44,513 bases of DNA from Spirogloea muscicola (lineage: Eukaryota; Streptophyta; Zygnematophyceae; Spirogloeales; Spirogloeaceae): contig WELB01000142.1 in assembly GCA_009602725.1 (NCBI GenBank), positions 302,234 through 346,746 of the forward strand. Direction: 5' to 3'. Of this stretch, positions 44,198 through 44,513 are shown piece after piece; positions within the stretch are counted from its first letter, which is position 1, and each line of letters opens with the position of its first letter. The notes beneath the pieces are model-generated. The model was not told the DNA's origin. It searched no databases and saw only the letters and a list, made by a program, of their open reading frames with translations. The position numbers were made by a program, and so were the translations under genes.

Positions 44198-44237
44198 GGA
44201 GAGGGGCACAGGACCCCCTCCCCCAGTATCCTCTCCC

Positions 44238-44513
44238 CAAGCGGCTGCTGATATTAAAAGAGCGGCTGTGAAAGCCAGCCAGATGCATACAGGTGTTCAT
44301 GACGGAGCCACAGGCTAGACAGCCAGGGCGCTCTTAGTAACCCCGTGTCAGCAGTAGGAAGTCAGATGAGCTGAGGGGAGGAAGAGCAACCCCGCTGCGC
44401 AAGCCAGAGGCTGCTGCAAGGGCACGACCAGCGCGGCGATGCAAAGCAAGCGCTTGGGAACGCTGTAGCGACATAGACAAACGCATACGGTAGCAGGACA
44501 CAAGACCCAAAGG
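44238..44513 (-). repeat. Right arm of 276-bp inverted repeat, continuing past window
   Basis: Inverted match to 38263-38538, from CAAGCGGCTGCTGATATT at the inner end to the window edge. It corresponds to the 3' tail of the LINE-type element in minus orientation, so a LINE body may lie beyond the window. Confidence 0.95.

Noticed and set aside
38263-44513. Treating the 276-bp repeats as LTRs of the gypsy/MTase element
   Set aside because: LTRs are direct repeats; these are inverted, and the same sequence follows LINE coding remains and occurs elsewhere without gypsy sequence.

Overview
The window is GC-rich, intron-dense nuclear DNA from a green-lineage eukaryote, most likely a chlorophyte green alga. 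The evidence is: plant-type GEN1 with its cysteine-rich insert, a DOG1-domain gene, a plant-style villin with headpiece, interstitial CCCTAAA telomere-like motifs, alanine-rich proteins, TGTAA motifs about 70-240 nt after several stops, and short introns with GT-AG borders. The genus cannot be named from sequence alone. Several assembly defects are visible: a 122-base T run at the left edge, single Ns at 6964 and 24930 inside homopolymer or triplet repeats, and a 716-base N gap at 12169-12884.

Layout of the gene-rich part (1-33.1 kb): a 5'-truncated GEN1 Holliday-junction resolvase (+); a cluster of dispersed repeats (3.8-4.7 kb); a DOG1-domain protein (-); a LINE-type 3' fragment with its tail (7.3-8.5 kb); tafazzin (-) and LAS1 (+), divergent across the N gap; PEX11 (-) and a two-KH-domain FUBP-like RNA-binding protein (+), divergent across about 200 bp; GOT1 (+); another repeat copy; and a 22-exon villin (+). 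For these genes I resolved intron borders by requiring reading phase to match across each junction. The visible exon sums are multiples of three or consistent with an unseen first exon. The genes are ordinary housekeeping functions (DNA repair, cardiolipin remodelling, rRNA processing, peroxisome division, RNA binding, ER-Golgi transport, actin bundling), with no sign that they form one pathway.

The right part (33.5-44.5 kb) is a nest of mobile elements: a minus-strand Ty1/copia fragment back-to-back with a plus-strand copia fragment; a LINE 3' end with its tail; then about 5.7 kb bounded by 276-bp inverted repeats that differ at one visible position. Inside this segment lie a roughly 490-bp palindrome, a decayed DNA cytosine-5 methyltransferase gene, a plus-strand Ty3/gypsy reverse transcriptase/RNase H directly downstream of it, and a second gypsy copy in opposite orientation joined tail-to-tail. 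The methyltransferase-plus-gypsy arrangement is the most notable signal: it looks like the remains of a retrotransposon that carried its own cytosine methyltransferase.
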